This document shows, in pieces, positions 8,415 through 19,029 of a stretch of 56,895 bases of DNA. The translations under genes were made by a program, and so were the position numbers. A model generated the notes under the pieces. It saw only the letters and a list, made by a program, of their open reading frames with translations, did not search any database and was not told where the DNA came from. The DNA is from an uncultured Alphaproteobacteria bacterium (GTDB lineage Bacteria > Pseudomonadota > Alphaproteobacteria > Rhodobacterales > Rhodobacteraceae). The DNA is taken from positions 1-56,895 of the forward strand of contig CACGLH010000009.1 in NCBI GenBank assembly GCA_902573735.1, in the 5' to 3' direction. Each line of letters opens with the position of its first letter. The first letter of the stretch is position 1.

Positions 8415-11264
8415 TTGTCTTTTAAACCAGTAAATTATTTACCTTATGATTTTGCCAATAGAAGACATATTGGTCCATCTAAATCTGAAATTAATCATAT
8501 GTTAAAAGTAATTGGTTGTGAATCGATCAATGAATTAATAAAAGAAACAGTACCAGAAGATATATTACAGAAGGAAACTCTCAATTGGGGAAAACCTAAA
8601 TCTGAAAGAGAGGCTTTATATCATTTAAGAGTTACAGCAGCAAAAAATAAAGTTTTAACTTCTTTAATTGGTCAGGGTTATCATGGAACCGTTACACCTC
8701 CTGCAATTCAACGAAATATATTAGAAAATCCAGCTTGGTACACTGCATATACGCCTTATCAACCCGAAATTGCTCAAGGCAGACTAGAAGCCTTATTAAA
8801 CTTTCAAACAATGATTTCAGATTTAACTGGATTACCAGTTGCAAACGCATCATTATTAGACGAATCTACTGCAGCAGCTGAAGCTATGATTATGGCAAAA
8901 AGAGTTTCTAAATCTAATTCAAATAAATTTTTTGTAGATAAGTTTACTCATCCACAAAATATTGCCGTTATGAAAACACGTGCAGAACCACTTCATATTG
9001 ATATAGTAATTGGTCATCCAGACGAAATTTTAGACGATAATCAATATTTTGGTGCGATATTTCAATATCCTGGTACTTTTGGAGATATCAGAGACTTTTC
9101 AAATCATATTTCTTCACTTCATAGAAATAGTGCAATTGCAATTATGTCAGCAGATCCACTTGCCCTTACAATTCTTAAGGATCCTGGCTCAATGGATGCT
9201 GATATTGCAGTTGGTTCAACCCAAAGATTTGGTGTTCCAGTTGGTTTTGGAGGGCCACATGCTGCCTATATTGCAACAAAAGATCTCTATAAAAGAAATC
9301 TTCCTGGGAGAATAGTGGGAGTATCAATCGATAGTAGAGGTAATAAAGCTCTTAGATTAGCTCTTCAAACAAGGGAACAACATATTAGGAGAGAAAAAGC
9401 AACCTCAAATGTATGTACAGCACAAGCACTTTTAGCAGTCATGGCATCAATGTATGCCGTTTTCCATGGACCTGATGGATTAAAGGCAATAGCACAGAGA
9501 ATTCATAGAAAAACAGTCCGATTAGCCATTGGTTTAGAAGAATTAGGTTATAAGATTGAGCCTAATAATTTCTTTGATACGATTACAATAGATGTTGGAA
9601 ATGCTCAAACGGTTATTTTAAAAAGTGGAATTAATGAAGGTATTAATTTTCGTAAAATAGATGAAAACAAAATAGGTATTACATTAGATGAAAGGACTAG
9701 ACCAGAAATCATTGAATCCGTGTGGAAAGCTTTTGGCCTAGATAAAAAAGATACAGATTTTACACCTAATTACAGAATCCCTGACAGATTAATTAGAACA
9801 ACTCCATATTTAGAGCACCCTATTTTTCATATGAATAGAGCAGAACAAGAAATGACAAGGTATATGAGAAGACTGGCTGATCGAGATTTAGCGCTAGACA
9901 GAGCAATGATACCTCTAGGTTCTTGTACAATGAAATTAAACTCCGCAGCTGAAATGATGCCAGTAAGTTGGAGGGAGTTTTCTTTATTACATCCATTTGC
10001 TCCAAAAGATCAAACAAAAGGCTACGATGAGATGATAACAGATCTCTGTCAGAAGTTATGTTTAATTACAGGATATGATGCTATATCTATGCAACCAAAT
10101 TCTGGAGCTCAAGGGGAATATGCAGGATTACTAACAATACGTTCTTATCATAAATCTAGAAATCAAGAAAATAGGAATATATGTTTAATTCCAGAATCAG
10201 CTCATGGAACTAATCCGGCTTCTGCACAAATGGTAGGTTATACAGTAATACCTGTAAAATCTTTATCAAATGGAGACATTGATCTAGTCGATTTTGAAAC
10301 AAAAGCTAAGGAAAATGAGGACCGATTGGCTGCATGTATGATTACTTATCCTTCTACTCATGGTGTTTTTGAAAAAACTGTAAAAGAAGTTTGTCAAATT
10401 ACACATAAATATGGTGGACAGGTATATATTGATGGAGCAAATATGAATGCTATGGTTGGTGTGGTACAACCTGGTAAAATTGGAGGGGATGTAAGTCACT
10501 TAAATTTACATAAAACTTTTTGTATACCACATGGCGGTGGTGGACCTGGAATGGGACCTATTGGTGTTAAAAAGCATTTAGAGTCTTTTTTACCGCAACA
10601 TCCGTTTTTTGACGGAACTTTAAATACTGTTTCAGCGGCTCCCTATGGATCTCCATCATTACTTCCAATAAGTTGGGCATATATCTTGATGATGGGTGGT
10701 GAAGGAATTTCACAAGCTTCAAAAGTAGCTATTTTAAATGCAAATTATATTGCTAAAAGATTAGAAAAATATTTCCCAATTTTATTTACCGGAGCAAATG
10801 GAAGAGTTGCTCATGAATGTATAGTAGATACGAGACCTTTTAAAGAAACATGTAATGTAACTGTTGATGACATTTCAAAAAGATTAATAGATGCCGGATT
10901 TCATGGACCAACTATGAGCTGGCCTGTTTCAGGTACATTAATGGTTGAACCAACTGAGTCAGAGACCAAAGCAGAATTAGATAGGTTTTGTGATGCTATG
11001 ATAGCTATTTATGATGAATGTAAAAAAATTGAAACTGGTGTTTTTGATAAAGAAAATAATCCGCTAAAAAATGCTCCACATACCGTTGAAGACTTAATTG
11101 GCGATTGGAATAAACCATATTCTAGAGAGCAAGCCTGTTATCCACCTGGTGCATTTAGGGTAGATAAATATTGGTCACCAGTTAATAGAGTTGATAATGC
11201 ATATGGAGACAGAAACTTAATATGTTCTTGTCCACCAATGAGTGAATATCAAGCAGCAGAGTAA
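8415..11264 (+). CDS. gcvP: Glycine dehydrogenase (decarboxylating), P protein
   Basis: A 949-residue single-chain P protein, with both halves fused as in most proteobacteria. It decarboxylates glycine with PLP and loads the aminomethyl group on GcvH. The PLP lysine is Lys700 in Asn-Leu-His-Lys-Thr-Phe-Cys, followed by the glycine-rich [11 protein letters not shown] loop. The N-terminal half has the usual Arg-Arg-His-Ile-Gly-Pro and Gln-Gly-Tyr-His-Gly-Thr motifs. Translation starts at TTG 8415, supported by AGGAGAA a few bases before it. Last gene of the riboswitch operon. Confidence 0.97.
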   Translation: MSFKPVNYLPYDFANRRHIGPSKSEINHMLKVIGCESINELIKETVPEDILQKETLNWGKPKSEREALYHLRVTAAKNKVLTSLIGQGYHGTVTPPAIQRNILENPAWYTAYTPYQPEIAQGRLEALLNFQTMISDLTGLPVANASLLDESTAAAEAMIMAKRVSKSNSNKFFVDKFTHPQNIAVMKTRAEPLHIDIVIGHPDEILDDNQYFGAIFQYPGTFGDIRDFSNHISSLHRNSAIAIMSADPLALTILKDPGSMDADIAVGSTQRFGVPVGFGGPHAAYIATKDLYKRNLPGRIVGVSIDSRGNKALRLALQTREQHIRREKATSNVCTAQALLAVMASMYAVFHGPDGLKAIAQRIHRKTVRLAIGLEELGYKIEPNNFFDTITIDVGNAQTVILKSGINEGINFRKIDENKIGITLDERTRPEIIESVWKAFGLDKKDTDFTPNYRIPDRLIRTTPYLEHPIFHMNRAEQEMTRYMRRLADRDLALDRAMIPLGSCTMKLNSAAEMMPVSWREFSLLHPFAPKDQTKGYDEMITDLCQKLCLITGYDAISMQPNSGAQGEYAGLLTIRSYHKSRNQENRNICLIPESAHGTNPASAQMVGYTVIPVKSLSNGDIDLVDFETKAKENEDRLAACMITYPSTHGVFEKTVKEVCQITHKYGGQVYIDGANMNAMVGVVQPGKIGGDVSHLNLHKTFCIPHGGGGPGMGPIGVKKHLESFLPQHPFFDGTLNTVSAAPYGSPSLLPISWAYILMMGGEGISQASKVAILNANYIAKRLEKYFPILFTGANGRVAHECIVDTRPFKETCNVTVDDISKRLIDAGFHGPTMSWPVSGTLMVEPTESETKAELDRFCDAMIAIYDECKKIETGVFDKENNPLKNAPHTVEDLIGDWNKPYSREQACYPPGAFRVDKYWSPVNRVDNAYGDRNLICSCPPMSEYQAAE

Positions 11265-11274
11265 TTAAATTTAA

Positions 11275-11697
11275 TTAAAACAATATCTTGTTTATTTTTT
11301 TTTGATGTACTTCAATTATATTACCATCAGGGTCATGAAAGAAAATTTGTTGCCAGCCGGATACAGCTGTTTCACCCCAATCAGAATATTTGATTTTATT
11401 TAGTTCTAAATGTTTTTTAAACTTATTTAAATCATCTACTCGATATGCAAAATGGCCTTTAGATAATGGATTTATCTCTAAACCCGTTTTAAAACATAAA
11501 TCATTATCAATTTCAGCCAAATGAGTTTGAATTTTACTATCAGTCATAAATTCAACATCTCCATCATATGCTTTACCTTTTTCTAATTTTGGAATGTCTA
11601 TTTCTTCATTGTCTAAAAAAAGAATTTTCTTGTAAAATTTTTGCATTTCTTTTACGTTTTTTGTTGATAAATTTATATGATGAAATTTTGGTTTCAT
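11275..11697 (-). CDS. VOC (glyoxalase/dioxygenase-fold) protein
   Basis: A 140-residue protein with paired beta-alpha-beta-beta-beta units. Putative metal ligands are His in the N-terminal His-His-Ile-Asn-Leu, His in Gly-His-Phe-Ala-Tyr-Arg-Val-Asp-Asp, and Glu in the C-terminal Asp-Pro-Asp-Gly-Asn-Ile-Ile-Glu-Val. The pattern fits glyoxalase/bleomycin-resistance/extradiol dioxygenase proteins; the substrate is unknown. It ends convergent with gcvP. Confidence 0.85.
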   Translation of the reverse strand: MKPKFHHINLSTKNVKEMQKFYKKILFLDNEEIDIPKLEKGKAYDGDVEFMTDSKIQTHLAEIDNDLCFKTGLEINPLSKGHFAYRVDDLNKFKKHLELNKIKYSDWGETAVSGWQQIFFHDPDGNIIEVHQKKINKILF

Positions 11698-11808
11698 TAT
11701 TTCTCTTACCTCTGTTGATTTATTTTTTAAATTAATCTACTGCATTTATAAATCATAAAAATTATAAAATATTTTTAAATTCTAACATAAACTTCTTTAT
11801 CTGCTGAT

Positions 11809-12756
11809 ATGAAAAGTATACTGAGAAAGCTCACAATCGACAATGCGATCCTTATGCTTATATTATGTATGCTTGGGTGGGCAGGAAATACTATTGCCGG
11901 AAGATTATCTTCAAATGAAATATCACCAATGGTTATAGTATTTTTAAGATGGTCCATAGTTTCTAGCATTCTATTCATATTTAAATATCAAAAAATAATC
12001 ACTTCTTTGGATTTATTAAAGGGTAAATTAATTTGGTTATTTTTTATGGGAGCATTTGGTTATACAGGGTTTAATTCTCTTTTTTATATCTCTGCTCAGT
12101 ATACATCAGCCATAAATCTTGGAATAATTCAAGGAACAATGCCAGCAATTGTTTTAATTGGATCACTTATTTTTTTTAAAGAAAAAACAAATTTAATTCA
12201 AATTTGTGGATTATTCTTAACATTTATTGGAGTATTAATACTGGTAAGCCAAGGAAATTTAGAAATTTTACTTTTATTAGCTTTGAATTATGGTGATCTT
12301 ATTATGTTTTTTTCATGTTTTTTATATTCAGGTTTTACACTTGGATTAAGAAAAAAACCAAATATTGATCCATTTGTATTAATGTTCTTCTTTTCAATCA
12401 CTGCTTTTATTGCCTCTTTTCCAGGAATATTGATAGAAAATCACTTAAATCTTATTAATTGGCCTAATAACAAAAATGATTTTTTGATAATAATTTATAT
12501 AGCTCTTGTCCCTTCTTTAATAGCACAACTTTTTTTTATAAGAGGTGTAGAACTTATTGGTGCAGATAAAGCGAGTTTGTTTATCAATCTTGTCCCTGTC
12601 TTTTCTGCATTTCTAGGAATAATTATTTTAAATGAGAAATTACAAATTTTTCACTTGTTTTCTTTGATAGTAATATTATTTGGAATTTACTTATTTATGG
12701 TATTAGGCGAAAATTATAAAAAAAGAAAAAAATTATTACAAAATTATATAAAATGA
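11809..12756 (+). CDS. EamA/DMT-superfamily permease
   Basis: A 315-residue polytopic protein with about ten hydrophobic helices in two EamA-type halves. The N-terminal half has Gly-Trp-Ala-Gly-Asn-Thr-Ile-Ala and Phe-Leu-Arg-Trp motifs; the second ends with a Val-Pro-Val-Phe-Ser-Ala-Phe-Leu-Gly and Leu-Asn-Glu-Lys-Leu stretch, the usual DMT signature. It is an inner-membrane exporter of metabolites or amino acids; substrate unknown. It ends convergent with the histidine phosphatase gene. Confidence 0.9.
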   Translation: MKSILRKLTIDNAILMLILCMLGWAGNTIAGRLSSNEISPMVIVFLRWSIVSSILFIFKYQKIITSLDLLKGKLIWLFFMGAFGYTGFNSLFYISAQYTSAINLGIIQGTMPAIVLIGSLIFFKEKTNLIQICGLFLTFIGVLILVSQGNLEILLLLALNYGDLIMFFSCFLYSGFTLGLRKKPNIDPFVLMFFFSITAFIASFPGILIENHLNLINWPNNKNDFLIIIYIALVPSLIAQLFFIRGVELIGADKASLFINLVPVFSAFLGIIILNEKLQIFHLFSLIVILFGIYLFMVLGENYKKRKKLLQNYIK

Positions 12757-12761
12757 ATTTT

Positions 12762-13319
12762 CTAGTTTGTTATATTTCTTATTAACTTAGCTTTTTTATT
12801 TTTTGTATTATATATTACTATTCCACCGCTAGGAGGAGAAACATTAGTAATTTCAGAAATGACTATTTGATGAGTAACCAAAAGAATTAATTCATCATTT
12901 TTAACGTTTTTTAATTTATCAAGGAGTAAAGGTAATACTATTTGTTTTTTTGAAAAATTTTGAAAAAATGAGTTTAAACCTGGAAATGTTTTCCAATTAC
13001 CAATATTCATTTCGTTAATAGTATCTTTACATCGACACCATTGACTACTTAATATTTCAGAAAACTCAATGTTGTTTTCAATGAAGAACTTACCTATTGA
13101 TCTCGCTTGTAAAATACCAGTTTTACTCAAGTTTCTTTGTGTGCTGCAATCATCTATTTTAAAATTTTTAGGATCACCAAATCCAGGTGCTATACTATGT
13201 CTTAAAAAGACTACATTAGCATTAATTTCATTAATTTCAGATTTAAAATCAAGTTCACTTAAAACAGGTTTTAATGAATAAATAAAAATTAAAATAACTA
13301 AAAGAAAACGAAATATCAT
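12762..13319 (-). CDS. Histidine phosphatase-family protein, exported
   Basis: A 185-residue protein with a hydrophobic N-terminal signal-like segment. The phosphatase motif Val-Phe-Leu-Arg-His-Ser lies near residue 40; a Leu-Ser-x-x-Gly-x-x-Gln-Ala-Arg helix and a second histidine in Val-Thr-His-Gln follow. The usual Arg-His-Gly is Arg-His-Ser here, as in some SixA/Ais-like branches. Likely periplasmic; substrate unknown. Confidence 0.82.
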   Translation of the reverse strand: MIFRFLLVILIFIYSLKPVLSELDFKSEINEINANVVFLRHSIAPGFGDPKNFKIDDCSTQRNLSKTGILQARSIGKFFIENNIEFSEILSSQWCRCKDTINEMNIGNWKTFPGLNSFFQNFSKKQIVLPLLLDKLKNVKNDELILLVTHQIVISEITNVSPPSGGIVIYNTKNKKAKLIRNITN

Positions 13320-14017
13320 TATCTTAGAAGGGTTCCTTATATTTCTGGAACTTTATTTAACCATTTAATTACATTGATAAAAGAAATTTCTTTATTATTT
13401 TACCCAACCCAAAATAAATTAAAATATTTAAATTGGATCATTAATTGCATCCTCAAATTATTTAAACTTAGGGATTTCTATAAATGATTTTAAATAAAAC
13501 ATTAAATTCAAATAAAAAAAAACTATCATCGCTTTTAGATTTAAAAACTAAAAAAATTTATAAAATCAATAGAAAAAATAATGATGTTAATAAAGGTATA
13601 AAATTCTTATTTCCGATTGTTTCTACGATGACAGGTGCAGCCTACAGAATTGAAAATTTAAAATAATTATTTATAAAATAATTATACCATTAAATACTCT
13701 TTTTATTAATGACTGACTAAATAAACTTAATATTTTCTAAAAATAAGATTGTAGCAATATTTTATTTATAGTTTTTTTAAAAATATTCTAAAAGACCAAT
13801 TGATAGTAATTATACTTTCTTAATTTATAAACTAGATAAATCTAATTATTAGAAATTGTTCTAGATTAAACTTAATCATAATTAACAAAATAAAATTTGA
13901 ATTGAGTTAAATAAAAAAAAGTTACTTAAAAAAGATTAAAATTTATAATTTCTTGAATATGTACAAGGCCTTATATATTATTTTACTTGCTTAAAGTTTC
14001 CAAGATGTGATTAGATA
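13320..14017. other. AT-rich spacer, no confident gene
   Basis: Very AT-rich spacer between divergent genes. A 60-codon plus-strand frame at 13484-13666 is lysine/asparagine-rich, has no convincing ribosome-binding site and resembles nothing I know. No RNA gene or repeat was recognised. Confidence 0.5.
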
Positions 14018-14044
14018 GTGTCTAAATTAATAAGAAGTTTTAAA

Positions 14045-14398
14045 ATGCCTTATATCGATAATGAAAAATTGGTAACCTTCTATAATGAATGTTTTGATTG
14101 GTATGGTGCTGATTCTAAACTATACCCTGATTATTCTAAGCTTGGATTAACAATTGATACCATTAAAATCTTTTGTGATGGATATATTGAATGGCTAGAA
14201 AATGAAAATAATCCTAAAGAGCTAGGTGAGTTTCAAGGGGACACTACCGATAAAGAACGTGTAGGTGCTATTATAAGTATGGAATATGGTTTAGGAGAGA
14301 ATAAACTTAAAGAATTAAAAGATGAAACAAATCAAGAAATTGAAAAAGTTACAGCACTAGCTAAACAAATGAAAGAATTTCTAAGCAAAAAAAAATAA
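14045..14398 (+). CDS. Conserved-looking small cytoplasmic protein, unknown function
   Basis: A 117-residue charged, mostly helical protein ending in a lysine-rich tail, with a Trp/Tyr/Phe-rich first half. An upstream in-frame GTG at 14018 would add nine residues; I prefer ATG 14045, preceded by AAGAAG at suitable spacing. No domain recognised. Confidence 0.62.
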   Translation: MPYIDNEKLVTFYNECFDWYGADSKLYPDYSKLGLTIDTIKIFCDGYIEWLENENNPKELGEFQGDTTDKERVGAIISMEYGLGENKLKELKDETNQEIEKVTALAKQMKEFLSKKK

Positions 14399-14417
14399 AT
14401 GTATATTTACTCTATTT

Positions 14418-14513
14418 TGGCATCTCTTGTGCAGTATGAATTTTAACCTTTGAAATTTCTTAAATTTCTTTTGATATTCGTCCATCAGTTTTATAGGAAG
14501 TTTCAAAGGTTTA
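14418..14513 (+). repeat. Hairpin repeat R3, copy 1
   Basis: Begins with TGGCATCTCTTGTGCAGTAT and then contains inverted arms AACCTTTGAAA (14444-14454) and TTTCAAAGGTT (14501-14511), separated by about 46 bases. The same leader occurs at 47499, again followed by a long inverted repeat. Confidence 0.6.
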
Positions 14514-14584
14514 CTTTATAATAATGATTAGAGTATCTTTAATAATTTGCTTGAATAAATACATCTAAAATTTAATATAAAATA

Positions 14585-14971
14585 ATGGATATCAATTATT
14601 TGACAGTTCCTGATGGACCGCTAAAAGTTGGTCCTTTTAGTCATGCTGTTCGTGCTGGAGATTTTCTTTTTATTACCGGACAAATGCCAACCTTAAAAAA
14701 CGACAATTCAAAGTTAGTTTCAGATAGAATTGAAGAACAGACACATCAAGTTATGAAAAATCTTATTGATGTTTTAAAAGGATGTGGGTCTTCATTAGAT
14801 AAAGTTATATTTGCAAAAGTATATTTAGTAAATTTTCAAGACTTTGATAAAATGAATAAAGTTTATTCATCATACTTTAGTAAAGATAAGTTACCAGCCA
14901 GAACGTGTATTGGAGTAACAGGTTTAGCAGTTGGAGCTTCAGTAGAAATAGATTTTATAGCAGGAATATAA
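14585..14971 (+). CDS. RidA-family enamine/imine deaminase
   Basis: A 128-residue YjgF/YER057c/UK114 protein. The conserved Gly-Pro-Phe-Ser-His-Ala opening, Phe-Ile-Thr-Gly-Gln-Met, the Asn-Leu-x-x-Val-Leu helix and the Pro-Ala-Arg-Thr active-site arginine are present, with the C-terminal Val-Glu-Ile-Asp-Phe-Ile-Ala. Family members hydrolyse reactive 2-aminoacrylate-type enamines from PLP enzymes. Normal length; no operon partner. Confidence 0.93.
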   Translation: MDINYLTVPDGPLKVGPFSHAVRAGDFLFITGQMPTLKNDNSKLVSDRIEEQTHQVMKNLIDVLKGCGSSLDKVIFAKVYLVNFQDFDKMNKVYSSYFSKDKLPARTCIGVTGLAVGASVEIDFIAGI

Positions 14972-15025
14972 TTTTCTTTTGAAGGTAAAAATTGTTATTA
15001 CAACTTAACCCTTTATTTATCGTTT

Positions 15026-15346
15026 TTACTGTTCATCTCCAAAGGTTAATAAAACAATACCTCTATCAGCATTTGTTACAGTTGGGTTATCTTCGTCCTG
15101 TGGTATACCATTTAAAATTTTTTGGCATGCAACAAACGCTTTTTCATCTCTATAGGAAAAATGACTTCCAAGTCTAAACTTTCCTTGTTTATTCCAAATT
15201 TGTGTAAGAACAAAAGATACTAAACCAGCTTTTTTCATTTGAGAACCGTATTTCTCTACTTGCTCCTCAATATCTTTTATCATACTTTTCATATGTGCTT
15301 TTGATTGAAAATCAATTTGATTATAACTCATTAATTTTGCTTTCAT
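15026..15346 (-). CDS. Small orphan protein, family A copy 2
   Basis: A 106-residue paralog of the protein at 688-1008: it shares Met-Ser-Tyr-x-x-x-Asp-Phe, Gln-Ile-Trp-Asn-Lys-Gln-Gly-x-Phe-Arg-Leu-Gly, Tyr-Arg-Asp-Glu-Lys-Ala-Phe-Val-Ala-Cys-Gln-Lys and a final Arg-Gly-Ile-Val-Leu. The frame opens at 15385, but the start at 15346 has a perfect AGGAGG 8 bases upstream and gives the same length as copy 1. Unknown function, probably ferredoxin-fold (inference). Confidence 0.82.
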   Translation of the reverse strand: MKAKLMSYNQIDFQSKAHMKSMIKDIEEQVEKYGSQMKKAGLVSFVLTQIWNKQGKFRLGSHFSYRDEKAFVACQKILNGIPQDEDNPTVTNADRGIVLLTFGDEQ

Positions 15347-15401
15347 TAGAATTTCCTCCTTGCTCACGTTCATAATATTTATCAATCTTAATAAATAATT
15401 T

Positions 15402-16433
15402 TTAAAAATTAATTGTAGAAAAAGAAACAGATATCAATGGTCCATTGTGGCTGAAAGATTGGATTGTTGAATTATTATCCACATAACCGATAGATACATT
15501 TAATCCTCTATAAACCGGATAAGATACAGATAATTGATTAGAAGTGTCTTCCCTTATCACTCCTAAAAAATTTCCTCCATCATAAAAAGATTGTGATAAA
15601 GAGACTTTTAATGGTCTCTTATAAATAATTCTGTTGATAGATAATCCTATTGAGTAATTAAGGGAAATAATATTTTCAACATTCTCACCTTTTTTAAACA
15701 AAATATTTGTTTTATATCTATTTGGAAGGAGAGAATTTAAAACTATTGAGCCTTGTAATTGCTGATATTCATCTGAAATAAATCTTTTTACTATCAAAGT
15801 GCTTTCATGAAAACTCCTTTCAGACATAAATAACCTTGTAACAGAAGCTGAAATACTTTTATGAATGGTATCAGTAAATTCTCTTTTAGTATGAGCCCAG
15901 CTGGTACAAGCATCAAAAAATATCCACTTTTTGACATGATTTTTCGAACAAGCAGTTATATATTCATTTCTAACTTGCAACCAATCATGAGCTGGAGCTG
16001 CGGCTATCGAAGCACTCAGATTTACATCAATATATCGACCTCGGTCATATAACTTTTTTATACCTAATAAAGCACCTCCACCAATAATAATTCCAGATTT
16101 GGCCTTAGTATTTTCATCCCCTATAAACTTATAATTTCCAACTTGGATATTTTGATTGAGGTTTCCACCATTTATATTATCTGAATAAGTAATAATCGGA
16201 TAAACTGCTCTATTAACTTTTACTGTGTAATCAATTTTTTTATTATTTGTTATACCTTCAAATCCAAGGGATCTTGATTTGATATTAAATTGAATTGCAT
16301 CATTAAAAGTAAGAACTTTATTCGATAATAATCTTTCGGACAAAAAATATAATTCAAGTCTTTCAGAGCTATTTGCTATGTTATAAAAACAAGAAACAAT
16401 TAAAAAGAACAGTATAATTTGCATCATTTTCAT
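15402..16433 (-). CDS. Probable outer-membrane beta-barrel protein
   Basis: A 343-residue protein, with a signal peptide after the chosen ATG at 16433 (Met-Lys-Met-Met then a hydrophobic stretch ending near Ala-Asn-Ser-Ser). The mature part has alternating polar/hydrophobic strands, several Gly/Tyr/Asn turns, and ends in a strand with terminal Phe, all typical of outer-membrane barrels. Two cysteines in Phe-Asp-Ala-Cys-Thr-Ser and Thr-Ala-Cys-Ser might form a loop disulfide. No named family recognised. The ORF opens at 16472, but that start precedes the signal by 13 polar residues. Confidence 0.65.
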   Translation of the reverse strand: MKMMQIILFFLIVSCFYNIANSSERLELYFLSERLLSNKVLTFNDAIQFNIKSRSLGFEGITNNKKIDYTVKVNRAVYPIITYSDNINGGNLNQNIQVGNYKFIGDENTKAKSGIIIGGGALLGIKKLYDRGRYIDVNLSASIAAAPAHDWLQVRNEYITACSKNHVKKWIFFDACTSWAHTKREFTDTIHKSISASVTRLFMSERSFHESTLIVKRFISDEYQQLQGSIVLNSLLPNRYKTNILFKKGENVENIISLNYSIGLSINRIIYKRPLKVSLSQSFYDGGNFLGVIREDTSNQLSVSYPVYRGLNVSIGYVDNNSTIQSFSHNGPLISVSFSTINF

Positions 16434-16608
16434 ATTTTTATGTTTCAGGTTTTTATTAATAGTATAAAGCAATACTTACCATAAGTTTGCTGAAGGTAGT
16501 AATCACAAATAGTAGGCAATATTTAATTTAAATTATAATACTAATGATTTCTTGTAAAAAAAGAATAGAATGCTAACCTTATCTATCATAAGTTAAGGAG
16601 GAATTTAG

Positions 16609-16869
16609 ATGAATATGTGTATTCACGGAACAATTTCCACAGGTGTAGAAACTCTAAGAGCTAGAGTTGAATATAACATGGCAAGAGGTGCTGGTGAATT
16701 CTGCTCCGAATGGAAACTATCTGATTTTGGAAATAATGAATTTGTCTGGATTGGCAATATTACTGATATGGATAGTATGGGTGCCTTCCTAAGTACTGAT
16801 GAAGAAGTACAATGGGATAAAGATAATGGTTGTATATATAAAATTTATATGATGTCTGAAATGTCTTAA
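16609..16869 (+). CDS. Small orphan protein, family B
   Basis: An 86-residue protein with excellent AAGGAGG 8 bases before the ATG. The second half, Met-Gly-Ala-Phe-Leu-Ser-Thr-Asp-Glu-Glu-Val-Gln-Trp-Asp-Lys-Asp-Asn-Gly-Cys, is repeated in a broken copy at 55590-55756. Size and pattern suggest a ferredoxin-like fold (inference). It lies 55 bases upstream of a membrane cyclase gene. Unknown function. Confidence 0.78.
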   Translation: MNMCIHGTISTGVETLRARVEYNMARGAGEFCSEWKLSDFGNNEFVWIGNITDMDSMGAFLSTDEEVQWDKDNGCIYKIYMMSEMS

Positions 16870-16924
16870 AATCATACATAAGAATTTATTCATTTTTAGT
16901 TATTAGTCAAAAAAGTTTCAGATA

Positions 16925-18208
16925 ATGCAAATTATAAATCATGAATTAGCAAGAAGAGTGGCAGGATTACGATTATTCTGTGTCGTTATTTGTGGTATAT
17001 GTCTAATTAATTTAGTTAGGTGGATACTTGCTCCCACAGCTGATGTATTATTTGTTAATCAGAGTCAAATGATGCTCAATTTGATTTATGTAATATTAAC
17101 AGCTGCTTTTATTTATTATTTAAATGATAAAAACTATTTATTATTATCAAGTGCTGCAGTAATCCTTTTTATATTTTATTATTTTGTTTTAGAAATTTTA
17201 AATGATTATAATAACAGCATTTCTAATCCAGATAAATTAGGAATTGGAAGAGAACTTGAAATTATTCCTTTATTACCTTTAACTTTTATCATTTCAGGTG
17301 TCTTATTTCTTAGAAAATCGTTACTTTTGATCTTTATTGCTTTCTTTACATTAATGTGCGGTTTTAATGTTTATGAAATCATTATTAATGAAAGAACCTA
17401 TTTTACAAATGACTGGAATACTACTATTTCAGATGGTTTTGCCATATATACACCCGTTTTTGTAATTTGGTTAAATGTCTGGATTATAATTTGCATAATA
17501 TGCATGGCTTCGGTTTATTTAATAGATAGATTAATGAGAGATGCTATTAAGTTTGAAAAAAGTACTGCGCAATTTGGTAGGTATTTTTCTCCATCAGTAA
17601 GAGAAAAAATACAAGAAACAGATCTGGAAATAAAAGAAGACGAAAATAATATCCAAATGATAGCAGTCATGTTTACAGATATTGATAATTTCACACAGCT
17701 TTCTGAGAAATTATCTTCGAAAGAAATAATAGAATTACTTTCAGAATATCAAGATAGAATGATTAAACCTATCTTTAAGAACTCTGGGACAGTTGACAAA
17801 TTCATTGGAGATTCGGTTATGGCTACATTTGGAACCCCTGTTAGCCAAGGTAATGATGCCCAAAATGCCTTTAACTGTGCACGAGAAATGCAAATAGCAA
17901 TGCGCCAATGGGCTAAAGAAAGAAAAGATAAAAATTTAATTGAGATAACTCACAGAATAGGTATACATTTTGGTAGCTGCGTAGTTGGAAATATTGGAAA
18001 TGAAGAAAGAAAAGAATTTACAGTGATTGGTGATGTTGTAAATGTGGCAAACAGGGTATGTGATATCTGTAAAGAGCTTAATTCTGAGATTTTAATTACA
18101 GAAAATTTAAAAAATAGATTAAATGAAGAAATTAATTCAGAAGAAATAAAAGATCATCCAATACGTGGAAAAAAAGATAAAATATCATTATTCAAAATTC
18201 TAATTTAA
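16925..18208 (+). CDS. Membrane-anchored class III adenylyl cyclase
   Basis: A 427-residue protein. About six transmembrane helices fill residues 15-205, then a linker and a class III cyclase domain at about 240-420. Metal aspartates are Asp252 (Phe-Thr-Asp-Ile-Asp) and Asp296 (Phe-Ile-Gly-Asp-Ser). The adenine-selecting pair Lys292 and Asp370 is present, as are Asn and Arg in Val-Asn-Val-Ala-Asn-Arg, so ATP-to-cAMP conversion is likely. The six-helix anchor resembles the Rv1625c/mammalian-half layout. One of three cyclases in the window, and the only one with the complete canonical set. Confidence 0.9.
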   Translation: MQIINHELARRVAGLRLFCVVICGICLINLVRWILAPTADVLFVNQSQMMLNLIYVILTAAFIYYLNDKNYLLLSSAAVILFIFYYFVLEILNDYNNSISNPDKLGIGRELEIIPLLPLTFIISGVLFLRKSLLLIFIAFFTLMCGFNVYEIIINERTYFTNDWNTTISDGFAIYTPVFVIWLNVWIIICIICMASVYLIDRLMRDAIKFEKSTAQFGRYFSPSVREKIQETDLEIKEDENNIQMIAVMFTDIDNFTQLSEKLSSKEIIELLSEYQDRMIKPIFKNSGTVDKFIGDSVMATFGTPVSQGNDAQNAFNCAREMQIAMRQWAKERKDKNLIEITHRIGIHFGSCVVGNIGNEERKEFTVIGDVVNVANRVCDICKELNSEILITENLKNRLNEEINSEEIKDHPIRGKKDKISLFKILI

Positions 18209-18450
18209 TTTGATTGATCAATTCTAATGAATAAAAAAAATTAAAATTTATTAATCAAGATGTTTTTACATTACATAAATTCAAATAAAAAAAACTTAAA
18301 TCCTTGATAAAAAATTTTATTTATAAATAATTATCAAGCACAAATAAAATAAATATTAAAATGTTAAATACGTTTATGAAAAGTTCATTAATTCTGTATC
18401 AATTTGGATAGATATCTCAATATTAGTAATATTTAACTTAAAAATATATT

Positions 18451-18870
18451 ATGAATTATAGAAAAGAAGAGATAAAACGTTATTTCAAGGATTGGGTTGC
18501 AGCATTTGGAAGTCACCATCTTGATATTATTAAATTCCTTAAAGAAAATAAGAGTTTTTCTAAAACTAAATCTGAAGATGAAATATGGATTGATACTTTT
18601 GATTTAGTTCATCAAGAAGCATTTCCAGCTAACAAACCAATTATTGAGACCCCCTCTGCTGCTAAAGCATTTCTTGGGGATGAGACAAAAAAAGTAAGAC
18701 AATTTGTAAAGGCATTTGAGAAAAATCGTTATGGTGGTTTTGAAGAAGATAATATTTGGCAAATGAAAGAAACAAATATTCTGGATGATGTTGAATTAGT
18801 AAACAAATACTTTTTCATAATAGGAGAAGAAATTGTAAAAGAATGGATGGAAGACCCTACTAATTATTAA
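18451..18870 (+). CDS. Uncharacterised helical protein
   Basis: A 139-residue charged protein opening with Glu-Glu-Ile-Lys-Arg-Tyr-Phe-Lys-Asp-Trp. A short broken frame at 49883-49966 carries a related Glu-Ile-Lys-Ser-Tyr-Phe-Glu-Thr-Trp, so the family may have been duplicated. No signal, membrane segment or known motif. The 240-base AT-rich spacer upstream shows no gene. Confidence 0.65.
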   Translation: MNYRKEEIKRYFKDWVAAFGSHHLDIIKFLKENKSFSKTKSEDEIWIDTFDLVHQEAFPANKPIIETPSAAKAFLGDETKKVRQFVKAFEKNRYGGFEEDNIWQMKETNILDDVELVNKYFFIIGEEIVKEWMEDPTNY

Positions 18871-19029
18871 TTTATTCTAAAATTTGAGTTTTTAACCACA
18901 AAAAATTAACTTTAAGCCTAAAGATAAGCTATTCACTACTACTCTATTACAAATTTTACAGATTATAGTTAATACATATTAATTTTTAAAAAAAAATAAT
19001 AACCTTTATAATCCATCTATTATCTTGAC

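Noticed and set aside
13484-13666. 60-codon ORF in a long spacer
   Set aside because: Lys/Asn-rich composition and no Shine-Dalgarno suggest chance.
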